A DNA stretch of 64,000 bases from contig NC_067127.1 in NCBI RefSeq assembly GCF_021347895.1, positions 18,014,984-18,078,983 of the forward strand, written 5' to 3'. A program made the translations under genes and the position numbers. This document shows positions 14,101-63,665 of the stretch, one piece after another. The DNA is from Acanthochromis polyacanthus (Eukaryota > Chordata > Actinopteri > Pomacentridae). Numbering within the stretch: position 1 is the stretch's first letter; each line of letters begins with the position of its first letter. The notes beneath the pieces were generated by a model. That model saw only the letters and a list, made by a program, of their open reading frames with translations. It searched no databases and was not told the DNA's origin.

Positions 14101-15650
14101 CGGAAGCTTTCTGGTGGGGCTGCGAGGACAGGCGACTTGGAACTGGGATGGAGTAAGAAGGGGGAAGAAAGCTTGAATTCATCCCACATTACCATAATAG
14201 AATTACCATGGCGAACAAAGCAGGCATTAGTGCACCCACGGTGGCATTTGGAGAAGATCCATCTCTCTTTCCTCTGCGGGCCGGCCCTCATAGCTTAAAG
14301 AAACAGAAAATCTAGCCTTTGTTCCCCTCCCTTTTCATGATCCCTGCCAGATTGCAACAAGGAGCTTAATGGACACACAGAGCAGCACACAACATGCTAC
14401 TTACTTGTGTGTGTAATGCGTGTCTGTATGTGCGCACTCACGGCTGGCCGGTGCCTCGGCGTTCAGCAGGCAGCTTGACCTGCCCATCAGAAGGGATTAC
14501 ATCTACATAACTCCTGTAAAACACTGTCAGCACCGTGGCCCTCCCTCATCCACCCTTCCTGCCACTTCTTCTGTCATCCTGCCTCTCTTCCCACTCTGTC
14601 TCCTCATCACTTTAACCTTTCAGTCCTTCCCTCCTGCCTCCCTTTCTTCTCCCTGTCTTTTACATTTTTGTCTAGTCTGATGTAACATATTTCCAGCATT
14701 TCTCCCAGCTGTGCTGCATCAAATATTCCTCAAAGTCCCCTCAAACAGGAGTATCAGTGAATGGTGTCCTCCAGATATTCCTCACCACAGTGAACTTGTT
14801 GTACCTGAGAGCAGCTTCCCTACACCCAGAGCTTCGTGACAGCAACTATACGGAACAACTTATATTCCCAGATCAGCATCAGAAAACACACAGTAGTGCT
14901 GTTGTCAGATTGTTTCGGTGATAGGAGGGGGAACATGGCGCCGTCACGCACAAACACGGGGAGCTGTTATGAAATGGACCTGCAACCTTTTCTGCTTGGC
15001 GCTCTCTCACTCCATGACCCACTAACACACACCGCAGCCAACAAGAAACACGCAGCAGACGCCGTGGAATGTGACTCTCTTCAATGGCATCCAGACCAAG
15101 CTTCTGTGGTCTATTTAGTGTCCCGGTAAAACAACATCTCATGCTGAACTAAGTTGACTGAATTAATGAGGTAGATTAAACAGCAGTTTACTGAAACACA
15201 TGCTGCATTTTTATTTTATGGGACGAGGCTGCTGAAGAAACGGTTGCCTCTGCACTGCTGGCAAAATACACAACAGTCAGAGCAAATACATTTCATCACT
15301 GTAACTACTTACACCTACAGTGCAAGCTTTTCTAATATCTCATCTACATACAGCACATCTGGAAACTGGTCTGGAGAGTCTCAATTCCTCGACTTCAGAG
15401 TTAAGGTGCAGGACAAAGCCTCACCACTACACGCTTTACATGCAAACCTCTGCTGCCCCCTAGTGGACACATAGTAAACATATCAATGCTGTACTGAAAT
15501 GCAGTGCCGTATATGCTAATGCTCAAAGTGCTTCACTATGACGTTTAGCCAAAAATTCTGCCACAACATTCAAACCAGCTGCTTAATAATGTGCATTTCT
15601 GCCTCGTGTCACCAATGTAGCTCTGAACATGATCTGACAGAAGGGCACTC
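8133..15650. other. Intergenic, no gene recognised; candidate conserved non-coding DNA
   Basis: No exon or repeat recognised. Segments around 10560-11860 and 14060-14330 are GC-balanced, low in simple repeats and locally A/T-core rich, as conserved regulatory DNA often looks. Long open frames here (for example 9253-9897 plus and 13807-14298 plus) have no recognisable domain. A short CA-rich run lies near 12240-12266. Confidence 0.4.
15452..15466 (-). promoter_or_regulatory. Candidate CTCF site
   Basis: CCACTAGGGGGCAGC on the minus strand is an essentially perfect match to the vertebrate CTCF core. Binding cannot be judged from sequence. Confidence 0.6.
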
Positions 15651-15654
15651 CTGT

Positions 15655-15985
15655 AGCAAAAGGATGTTGGTGGCTGATACTTTAGATTCTGTGGGTTGAG
15701 GTCTTTATGGATGTGAGGAGCTTAGGCTTGGTCATTGCATTTAGCTCTTTGTGGTGTTGAGTTGTCCCTGAGCAGTTCTGTGGTGTTGTCGGGAACTCTG
15801 TCCTGACATTGGAGGGCGCTGTCATGGGGAGTTGTACTTGGTCGGCAAAAATATTTTTAGGTGGGTGATACATGTCAAAGTGACATCCACATTAATGCCC
15901 ACACTCAGAGTTTTCCCACTGCAACAAGATGATCAATGCTATTCACTTCACCTGTCAGTGGTTTTAATATTGTGGATGAACTGTG
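15655..15985 (-). mobile_element. Internally deleted Tc1-family relic
   Basis: Shares blocks with the Tc1 relic at 5990-7063: acatgtcaaagtgacatccacat corresponds to 6364-6389, and ttcacctgtcagtggt corresponds to 7040-7055. The transposase core between those blocks is missing. Same orientation as the larger relic. Confidence 0.7.
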
Positions 15986-18900
15986 TACGTCTACACCACA
16001 CTCAGTCATCTTTCTCTTATTCCTCTTATTCTCCTCATGGCTTTGCAAACCATATTGTAGATACAAAGGTACATTGAAAACTTCTCAGCCTAACAGGACC
16101 TAACAAGGAGTGTAGCTCCTGTTTTGGGGCTTAACTGTATGCTATAAAACCTTTTATCATTGTCCACAGAAACTCAAATGTTGAAATGGTTGTGCTGTTG
16201 CTCCAGGACACCGCACAGGTGGTAGAAACAGACAGTCAAATGTGGCTTTGAACTGCTGCCCCATGAACCTCAATCACCCATCATGGCACCATCTGACTCC
16301 TAGAAATCAGACGGCACCACCTGTGCTGACTGGTGGCAACAGCACAGCAGCTCCAAGCTTTCCCCTCTTTTTTTCTTTGATTGCTTCAAACTTTTTCCTT
16401 TGTGGACAGTGATGTCAGGCTTTATAGGATACAGTTACACCCTTTGTTTCTGGGTGAGGCTGAGAACTTTTTGAAGTACAGTATCTTCATATGACTATTC
16501 TGTTATTTGTTATTATCTCATCTTAACAGCAGAGACAGACTGAGCCTGAAACGGGTTGTCTTTCGGCAGCGCAGCACGTGGTTATCCCCAGGAGTGAAGG
16601 CCTGCACGGGCCTCAGCAAAACAACGCACCGCTTCAGCCTCCCCCATAGTCCTACTCTCTCACACACAGGCCCAGTGTGTCTGGTCAGACTACACAGAGA
16701 GGAAAACGCATACTCCGCTTGACTAGAAACAAAAACATGCAGCTCCGCCAGAGACCCAAACGCAGCAATATAGTCCCAGTGCACTCACAGGAAAGAGGCC
16801 AGGCCAGTTAAACTGGGATCGCGCCGTACATTCATGTACTGAGCACGTACTCATGGAAACACAGACACATGTACAGCTGCAGATAAACACACATACATGC
16901 ACAGATGCACAACCAACAACACAGGAAATGGGGCAGCTGCAGTACAGGTATCCTTTACATCCTCTCCTGGCTCCCACTGTCCGCCGATGAAAGGGAATAC
17001 CCCCATCTCTGCAGCCCTGGGCCCGGCTGGCCTAGTGTACAGCGGCTTATAAGAGGCCATTTCCTTCATAATCATCCCTGCCTTCCCCTGCTCTAATCTC
17101 CCAGAGGACAGTGGACAATTAGCCCGGGGAGGCCCTCACTGTAGCAGGGGCATCTGTGGCATCTCTGTTACCTCATGGCCTTTCATAGGAACACAGAAAA
17201 AAATACATTCACATACATTTTGGGGTCAACCAAAGGCGTAGCTTGGGTTTATAGGTATCCCTGAGTCCAGTGTGACTGCCTATGGATCAGTCTATCATTT
17301 CCAGTAGTTGTGTTGCTCCACTGTTTCTGCCATTGTGTCGAGTTTACTTATTTGGAATCTAAAAACTGTCAAATATTTTTGGCTGATTATGAGAAATGTA
17401 ATATGTTATCAGACTTGGGAATTTGTTTTAGTTTTTCACCCACATAAACCTTTTACCTGGATAACCATTTTTGTTCAAGTGGCCTCCATCTAATGATACC
17501 TGTTGGTGCCAATAGCCTTACTGTTATCCATCCCAACTACATTTTTCCTTGTTGGAGTTCCTTTGTGCAAATAAATGAAATGTAAATCCACTGAGGAATG
17601 ATGAATCTTTTGCATTGTTTACTTTCGTTGCTTTAAGTACAGCACTGATATTTCATTTGTCTTGATGTTATAGCACATGCTGTGACGAGATAAAATAAAC
17701 ATGAGATTTATTGTGATGTGTGTTGAAGCACCATGAGCTTCTTCCTTCAGTGATCAAGTATGTATACAGGAAAATACTGTAGGGCAAAATTAGCGTAATA
17801 TATTGTTAACTTTTAACATGAAGACAACAAGGAAGGAACTTGCAACTTGGTACATATAATGACAACAATCTATAGACCCCTAGAAAGAAAAAAAAAAACC
17901 TGGGTTTACCACACTTTCCAGACATCTGATGGTAAAGACCTCCAAAGCTGGTGATATGTCAACCAAAGGCTGTATTTTCAGTAGGAAATACCACCCTTGT
18001 TTGAAAATTTCTGCATTTTTTCCCCCATTTTTGAAGGCCAAATAAAATCAAATTTGGTCTCTGCTGGAAACATTCAGTTATTTGAATCTGCTTGAAACAT
18101 TTTTGTATGAGTCCCCACCAAATTGCATGGCTGTAGGAGATATGTTTCTAGAGATATCGAACCCTTAAAATGGCATTTGATGTTTTCAATTCGATGATTA
18201 AAATGTTGTTGTGAAAATCCAAAAAATTCCCAGGGCTAAAAACAAATAAAATTCTCAAAATATTTTACAGAACTCAGTTTTGAGTCTTAAATAACAAATG
18301 AATGAATTTGGTGCGGCAACGTATTTCCTGAATTCTGTCTGATCTGACACGGATTGACCCATATAATCGGCCTGGCTTTACTTTTTCTCCTCCCTACTGT
18401 TTAGTTAATGGCTGCTTTAAGCCTCTTCTTTCTTCATCTCTCTCCACCTTATTGTTAAGTTGCTAGTAATTCACTTCACAGCCCTTAACAGGATCTCTCT
18501 GTGTGTCTATTTGTTATTTACACATGAAAACACACACAGATGCAGCCGCAGAGGGACTACGTCTGGATGTGGTTTAAGCTTTGTCAACAATAGTTGGGGA
18601 AGAGATCTTTCAACTGTGTCTGTTTGCCTTGTTGACATAGCAGTGCGGATTTCCTATTATATGTCGCATTAATATCACCAGGTGAACCACCTATTACTGG
18701 TCTGGAAATTTGTGCCAGTGCAATAGGCGTGTCAATCAAATGACGCCTGCACATCCCACTGTCTGAGCGACTCAAAATCATTTGTCTCTCTCGTGCACTC
18801 GCACAAAATCCTTATCATTCTCTGAGGATTAGCTGTGCAGAATCACAAGTGTGTGCAGGAGCTGCAGACCACACTGCAGTAATTGGAAGAGGCGGCTCCA

Positions 18901-21077
18901 CGCTCCTGACACAATGCACTCATTGATTCCGTTTTTTCTTTTTTTGTAAATAAAAGTCCTCACCGCAACATGCACACGTGGAAGCCACAAAAGAACTGTT
19001 TAAGAGATAGCAGGAGCGTTTTTAAAAGATTACCCTGTCCGCAAGTCATTACCGGGCCCCGATAAGAGTTTGTCATCGCATGGTAATGTTCCAGAGATCC
19101 TGTTGTTCCCCTATACTGCCCCTGCCCAGCCCCTCAGCCCCACTTTACTCTCTCTCACTCATGCCTCTCTTAAATGGGAGCAGTGTGGTGTTGTGGTGAG
19201 GTGAGGCCATGGTCTGCTGAACACTGTGACATTCATCTAAATGGAATCAGATAAAGCTGGGGGACTAAATACTTTCAACATAAACATCACCTGGAGCCCC
19301 GGGCGTGGGCCCCAGGTCTGTGCAGCAGCCAACCAGAGTCTGCAAACATCAGGGCGAGTAGGGAGCTCAACCAACAGCAGAGGTTGAAAGGAGGGAGAGA
19401 AGTCACGGCTAACCAATCCGAAGAGCTTCTGGCAGCAGATATCAGATGAGATCAGGCCTGTGGGTTCCTTCCAAGCCAGGCGATACCCCCAGATGTGGGC
19501 GAGGAGGGGTGAAAATGGGGTGAGAATGAGAGAAACGGATATGACCTTTGCATGTGCAGCTCAGGTTTCCTGGGATGAAGAAAGTGTTTAGAGAAAGGTG
19601 AGGAAAGTGGGCAACAATTACAGTAGGATTTAGAATGCAAGTCAACACAAAGGAAAACTTGTCAATTTAATGGTTTTCCACCGTACTGTCAACACAGGTT
19701 AAAAGGACATAAGTTAAAACAGAAATCAACAAACCTCAGACAAATAATTATCCTCATTAAATGCAGCTGCCGCTCAGCTCCAAATCATTCCACTACCTGG
19801 AGTGTGAGCTGCCTAACGAATTCTCCAAAACGTCTGGGGAGGGTGTTGAGAAAACAATGGAAGGTGGGATAATTACAGAGAAAATGAGAGATGAACTCAG
19901 TGGTAACCCTCACCGAGGAGGGGGAAAGCCAAATTGCAAAACATCTCAAAAAAAATGAAGAGGAAGAGACAGCGGGCTTTCAGTAAGTTGTGTGTGCAGG
20001 CTTGAACCTGCCCATCCCGGATAAAGCTATCTGTCAGCAGCAGAGGAGAACACGCTCATGGGAACTGAATGACCTGCTGTACTTCACTGTCTACAGCACA
20101 CAGACTGTGCAGGGGCGGCTCTGCCTCTGCTTGCCACACATAGAGGACTAATTCAGTGGCCACTTGTACAGATGATTGAGAATGCGGATCAGCGAGGCTA
20201 CCGTGTATGACTGATTTGGGGTTAATTCTCACTGTGTGTGCATGAAACTGAGATTTTCATCTGTTGAGTGAGCGTAAATGCTCCTAACAGCTCTGCATCC
20301 CAACATGCTTAATCTTGTGCTTCTGACACTGCTTTGAATCTCGTTTCAGGAGGGGGCACAAAGAGGTGAAAGCCAAGCAGCAGATGGAGGCAAGTCTTCC
20401 AGGAAATTAGTGGAGGTGTTGTGCAGCAGGAACACGAGCTGGCACCGTGTCCGCCAGTTTGTTTTCGGTGCAAGAAAAGGCCTTAAAAAGAGGAATAAAG
20501 CACATGTAAGGTGAAAAAGGGAAGTGAGTTTATCAGAGCCATTTTGGCTAGCTGGGTGGTAGCCTGTGTATAGGCAGCAGGACAGAATAGAAAACCTGCA
20601 GTGAGGCCCAGCATACTGATGATCTGGCTGTAACGGCTGGATCGGCTCTCCCGGCAGTTATTCATTAAGCCATTAAAGGAACACAACCGAGTCATTTGTG
20701 TGGCCTTCTGTTTCAGACTGTTTTTCTTCTCCTTGTATTGTGCAGGAGGGAGAGAAGAAACAGAATACACGTCAATGAATAACTCGGAGGCGAAGAAAAG
20801 AGGGAAAACGGTCAGACCTGGGCAGCGAGCTGAAGCCAGCTGTTGGCCCTCCTTCTGGGCACAAAAGAAGTAATTAATTGCGGAAGTGGTTCATGCAGGA
20901 CCTAATTCACTTTTTGGGACAGTTTGATAAATGAAGGAACATTCAAATTCAATCTACCTGGATTGAAATTAAAAGAGGATAATGAAAATGAACACTCAAT
21001 ATAACAGATCTTTCACAAAGTGCTCACGATTACACAGCAAAGAGCCTAAGTGACTTTGCCTCCTAGTGAGGGATAAG
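15986..21077. other. Intergenic, no gene recognised; candidate conserved non-coding DNA
   Basis: No coding exon recognised. Blocks at 16980-17180, 18950-19330 and 20620-20940 look like selected non-coding sequence (balanced composition, no simple repeats, TAATTA core at 20872-20877). This is a visual impression only. An A-run occurs at 17887-17898. Confidence 0.35.
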
Positions 21078-21091
21078 AGCGCCCTCTTGTG
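21078..21091 (-). promoter_or_regulatory. Candidate CTCF-like site next to the WDR11 3' end
   Basis: CACAAGAGGGCGCT on the minus strand fits the CTCF core at most positions. It lies about 55 bases past the candidate AATAAA. Confidence 0.45.
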
Positions 21092-21114
21092 TTCACATTT
21101 CCAGACAGGAAGCA

Positions 21115-23072
21115 AGACGCAGGAAACATGAAGGTAATATTGATTTTATTGCCATCTATATATACATAAATCTTCCTTCTCTTGTAATATTTATATAGCT
21201 TAAAGCATTATGATCACTGTGTAAACAAAGAACAATGGAAAAAAGCTAAACTTTAACACCATTACAATGACTTTTTAAATCCTCTTACAAAACATACTGC
21301 TAAAGACATGTCTCTCATATGCATGCCAGGATTTCTGCACAGCATTATTTTGTAAAATTCACGTAAGTATAAAGAAAAGCAGCAAATGTTAATCAATCTA
21401 GTGCCTAATGATGAAGAGGCAGTTTAGGACATGTTGCTTCCACAATACTGACAAGAGTAAATGAGGATACACAGCATCAGGTGAACTACAGCTGATCTTC
21501 TGCTGGGTTGTGCGACTCCATGCTGGGTCTCTATGAGATCCTACAGTATGACGGTGGGAATATGTGAAACGGATCCACAGGAACAACATGTAGTCCCCTA
21601 AAATAGGCCTGGGTTGCCATAGTGACACTACCAGTGGTTAACACGAAAGAGAAACAGCACTGATGTGTGCATGAAACACAACAGCACACTAAAAAGTCCC
21701 ATAGATGGAGTTACTGTGCCATTTCAGGACAACTACACACGCTACAAGGCAATTAAACGCACAATCACTGAAGTTTGTTCATTGTCATACAGAGGATTCT
21801 GATGATGAGATGCAGAAAAAGGAGGGGAAAGCAGAGCGAAGGAGAGGTGGCAGCAAATCATTTCAGTGTCAGGTTTTGATTGTGATGAGCAACAGTGGCA
21901 GCAGCACAGAATGTTTGTGTGTGAATGATCCGTCGGAGGTCTGATTAAAATGAGTTACAACACATTTTGACAGCTCTTCAAAATGTAATTCTTGTAATAC
22001 ACACACACACTAGAGAATAACTTTTTTTTATACAAACATCAAAGTATACAGACAGCAAGGAATCCTCTCAAGTCTTCATAAAAATAGAAAATTAAAAATT
22101 CCATTTAGATGAATGGAATGGATTTATGAACAACCGCTATCTATTTGACTGAACCCGACTCCCTACATAAGCTAATTAAATGGTATCACTCAGGTGGCAG
22201 CGGTCAGACTCTTCTCCCCTCTGTGTGTAGTGAGATAATAGACTATTAAGTGTCTAATAAGTGCAGGGCGGCCTGGCTATATAATTTTACTGCCATCCAA
22301 CAATTACAGAGGCTTGACTAGTAGCAGGCTTTGGTCAATCGCTTATGAAACACCACCTGCTGAGGATGAAAAGCCAAGCCGAAATCAGTGTTATGTCTCA
22401 GTTACACGGATGGTCACACAGGTTCTCATTCCAATTTTTGCAGTCCTTTTGGTTAAATCATAAGTGCAAAAAAACAAATTTTGGAATTCAGTCATGGAGT
22501 AGTCACAGAGGTCTGCTGTAATGACAGTGCATTTTCATAATGAAACATTCTGCCGCATTTCATCTCAGCAACAAAAAGGCGAATTAAATCTGTAGCGCTA
22601 CGACACCAGTGAAATTATGAATGCAGGCACATGAAATAAGGCTGAACAAAAACAGTGCGGAAAAAAATCTAATGATTTAAATTCATTAACCAACCCAAGG
22701 GAAAAAAAAAGACTGATATTGAGGTGGTAACAGCAATGTGTATTTCTTCACTTGTTGGGGGAATGAGGAAATAAAGTGTGTTTTTTGGGGGCTGTTACAT
22801 GCATACAAATGAGCACAAACACACACCGGTCCTACCAAACATTAAGAAATGTCAATCTCATAGTCACAAACACAGGCAATCTCCAATGACACACTGACAA
22901 CTTCACACGGAGTAATCTCCTCTCTTCTCTGGTTGTGGAGATGATCCTCATGATTCTCCTGGATTCCAACAGTTCATTCATAATGGTCAAGTTACTGAAG
23001 CTGAATGGCTGACCTTTGATTTACACCAGAGAGCGGGTCGTCCATTCTCTTCAAAACCTGCCATCTTCGAGG
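21115..23072 (-). other. wdr11: Probable WDR11 3' UTR
   Basis: Sequence between the WDR11 stop codon and the first canonical polyadenylation signal downstream on the minus strand. It is free of recognisable repeats apart from a short CA run near 21999-22010. It contains stretches (about 22090-22400) that look like selected non-coding sequence. The exact transcript end is inferred. Confidence 0.45.
21145..21150 (-). terminator. Candidate WDR11 polyadenylation signal AATAAA
   Basis: AATAAA on the minus strand, about 1.92 kb past the stop codon, followed by T/G-rich sequence (ttgcttcctgtctgg) within 30-60 bases. It is the first canonical signal I found. Upstream variant signals cannot be excluded. 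Confidence 0.45.
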
Positions 23073-60471
<37,399 letters not shown>

Positions 60472-61070
60472 CTGAAAGGAAGAGACACAGACAGAGAGCA
60501 GTGCATAAGCAATGTGAGACAGACGTAAACAGACAGACAAGAGGTCACATGCCATACAGTTACTTATCTTAGCAGCATCTAGCCTCCAGCAAGATCAGAG
60601 AACTGATGTGTCAGTGTGACACCCTTGTGTGCTCCTTGTCACGGCAGTAGGTGCGGATAGAGGAGGCACATCAAACCCTGCGTCATTCAACTCACAGCCT
60701 GAGAACATTGCAGTTTCATTTGCTGCTGGAAATGATACAACACCTCCATCCATCCCCAAACTCCATCTGATTAAATACTCCAGCTGACACTTGACACTTT
60801 GAGAAACATATTTGACAAGGTGATGTTTTTTTCCGCTGTTATTTATACTGTAACAAATGTTTACTTGTGAAGCAAAAGTTCCAAACTATGAAAAGTTTTC
60901 CTTAAAATGAAGTTTTTTGTTTGTTTGTTTTTTAAGCAATGACCTGGTTGAAATTTAGAGTCAAAAATATTCATACAAAGACACCTGACTGGAGAAACAC
61001 TGATTTTGAATGATTTTGCATCTTCTGGACATTTTAAAAAGGTTTTATGTCCTCTACTCCTGGATATTAT

Positions 61071-61647
61071 TAGCCTAGCCGCGCTAGACCCATGTTCTGA
61101 AGGCACAAGGGTCTAGGACCGCTCGACAGGGAGGGAGGCGGGCTAAAAGGTTGTCTTTCAAATCACTCTGAAACAATTGGGTAGGTATACAACCAATCAG
61201 CGCAATGAATAGGCTGACGTAGTTCCGAGAGCGCCGGCGGATTGTGGCTAAGTCTCATTAGCTTCCCAACCAGCAGAGCCAACTGGTATATTAAGGATTT
61301 GCCATATCCCGTCGGCATAAGTCCAAATACGTCTTTCTTCTCAATGAAACACTTCAGTGCCGCCGTCCTTTGTTTATCTTTCAAGTTGAATTTTAGCTTC
61401 AAAACTTTAAGGGCTGTGGCCAAAGCCGAGTCGAAAGATAACAGTTTATTGTGCGCCGGTTGTTTCTGTCAGAATCGTCGCGCCTCTGTCGTCACTTAGT
61501 TACGCCCACCTTCTGACTCTACACTTCATGGTGATTGGTCCGGCCAGTTTTAGGAGAATCCAGCCTCGAGCCTTATGGAGGGAAACTAGACCCACCCTGG
61601 CAGAGAATTAAATTTGTTGCTGTGGGTTGTCTAGCGCGGCTAGGCTA
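61071..61647 (-). mobile_element. TAGCCTAGC-ended inverted-repeat element, copy 3 (complete), with helicase fragment
   Basis: Perfect 19-bp terminal inverted repeats: TAGCCTAGCCGCGCTAGAC at 61071-61089 and its exact complement at 61629-61647. Perfect 9-bp target duplication ggatattat on both sides (61062-61070 and 61648-61656). Both ends carry an inner hairpin: 61084-61091 with 61109-61116, and 61586-61593 with 61627-61634 (imperfect). On the minus strand a CCAAT-like and GC-rich segment precedes a RecQ-like open frame. The 9-bp duplication suggests a Mutator-like or Merlin-like mechanism, but no transposase is present. Confidence 0.88.
61163..61423 (-). pseudogene. RecQ-type helicase N-terminal fragment with Walker A (copy 3)
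   Basis: Open frame reading KVLKLKFNLKDKQRTAALKC, FIEKKDVFGLMPTGYGKSLI and YQLALLVGKL. This matches the start of RecQ-type helicase domains: a motif-0-like helix with conserved glutamine-type residues, then Walker A MPTGYGKS and the YQLP-like YQLA. The frame has no clear ATG and continues open upstream. After GKL the homology stops and the remaining helicase motifs (DEAH box and beyond) are missing, so only about 60 residues of the helicase remain. It may be a captured host exon or the stub of a larger autonomous element. Confidence 0.75.
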
Positions 61648-62869
61648 GGATATTATAGCTTTTTGCTTAATTAGCCGACCATTGAATGTGAAACGGTATT
61701 ATTTGGACTGAAATCGAATTCAAATGTTTTGACAAGTATGCAATAAAATCCCTTATTTGCACATTCAGCTTTGAACCACAAAACGGTGACATCCTGTTTA
61801 TTATATGGAAATTTTCATTTAAATGATTACAAGAGCTTTTTCATGGTTTTAGAAAATGCCACTGGCAAGTTCTACGTTAGTGGGGAAAAGCAGCAGTTGG
61901 AAAAAGCACGAAACAATTAAGGTTATAACCTAAGCAAGGAAGCTGAAAGACACAGCAATTAAAATAATTACTCAATTCGGGAGCACAATATTGCAGCAGG
62001 TGTGAAAGCAAATCAAAAGTCCATTTTTATGAGGTTTGGAAAATGTTTAACAAGGTTTGGGAGTTTTCTTTATATTTTGCAATGAGCACTGACAGGTGCA
62101 GCAGCACACATAACTCTGTAATTATCCAGAGTGTTATGAAACTGGGCTTACACATCCAGTCCCTCCAGGAAGGGATATTCAGGCTGCAGCAGACCTTAAG
62201 TGTCTTTTCCACAGCCAACTTTTGCTTATTTTAATAAAGACTAGTCAAGCTGTGTCCAACGGTAACAAAACCCTATTACTAAGGGCCACAAATTCACACC
62301 TTGTATGTTGTTTGTTAATCTGGTACTAAAGCATATTTGCACAACTGTAAAGTTGCTGTTCAACCTGGAATTGCACACTGTATTATTTCTTTGGCCAGTA
62401 CAGTCCAGAGTTTTGCTACACACCAAGCATAAAGCCCCACGACAACATCACTCCTAAATGGCTGCAGCCTTCCCTAGCCTGACAGTGCACCCTGCCACAC
62501 CGCCAAAAGTGCTCAAGGAACACGACCAAGACCATAAAGTATTGACTGAAAACCAAACAACCTAGATCGCAATCCAAATAAATGTCTTATCAAACAATGA
62601 TCCATGAAGGCGCCAGTCCACATCCAACAGGACTGATACCACAGGACACTCTGACATTGTGGTTGATCAGTGTAAAGTAAAAGGTAAATTTCAAGAACTT
62701 ACTGAAGGTGCTGCACAGCCATTAGGGCACTATCTGTACTTGCTTGATATGAATAAACCAGTAAAAACTCTGCAACAGACTGATCAGGCTCAGTTCTTCA
62801 GCACAGTCAATTTAAACTAAAATGATGGATACATTTCTTTTTTGTTTTTGGACATCGAGTCATTTTAGA

Positions 62870-63665
62870 CTCATGCACAAGGCAACCCACACATGACACA
62901 GAGGTGACTGAGAGTTAAAAGTTGCCATATTGATTGAAGTTGAGTTGTCCGTCAATATGAAATTAAAAGGTGATGATACAGGTTAACAAAATGACAATGA
63001 AGCCAAAACACAAATCTACTGGAGAGAAATATCAAATTCAGCTGGTTGGGCAAAACTAACGGTAATATTATGAAAAAGCAGATGCACTCGATGACACAAT
63101 TATGCAAACTTCAGTGTGCAGTTTGCAAAACCACATAAAATGGCCAAAGCTCTATGCAATGATGAAACAAAAGTTAACCTCTACAAAAATGATGGAAAAG
63201 GGAAAGCGTGAAGAAAAAAGGAACACCTTACGAGCCATAGCACACTAACTCATCTGTCAAACATACAGCACATTTGTTTTGGCTGGACCATGCACGGACC
63301 AATGCAGCCTGGCAGCTTTCGATAATTTAAATGCTGTCAGAAGCAACAGATTCAATGTAGAATTATAAAGAAACTATCCGTCCGCTAAGTTTTAGTCAAA
63401 TGCATCAGGGCGGTCTTTCATCATTCTGCAGGACAATGAGCCTAAACATACTGCCAAAGCAATTAAACAGTTTTTCAAGGTAAAGAAGTGGAAACGCTTT
63501 TACTGGCCGAGCCACTTGACGTTAATGTGACTCAGCTGCATTCCACTTGCTGCAGACCAGACCTAAGGCAGACAGACCCCACAAGCAATTAAAAAGGCAG
63601 TGAACTCCTGGGAAACATCATCAGGAAAAATATCGGTGTGTTGAAGACTTCGAGCAGTCACCAAG
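62870..63665 (+). mobile_element. Tc1-like element relic, broken transposase
   Basis: Plus-strand transposase pieces in shifting frames: DETKVNLYKNDGKGK near 63162, AVRSNRFNVEL near 63332, SNASGRSFI and LQDNEPKHTAKAIKQFF near 63397-63478, KKWKRFYWPSHLT, then RPKADRP and a final VNSWE segment near 63600. Several stops and frameshifts interrupt it. The QDNEPKHT block is the Tc1 catalytic-Asp region. It is a different Tc1 lineage from the one at 5990. Element ends were not found. Confidence 0.85.

Noticed and set aside
13807..14298. 163-codon plus-strand open frame
   Set aside because: No domain or homology recognised. It covers a stretch that looks like non-coding regulatory DNA.
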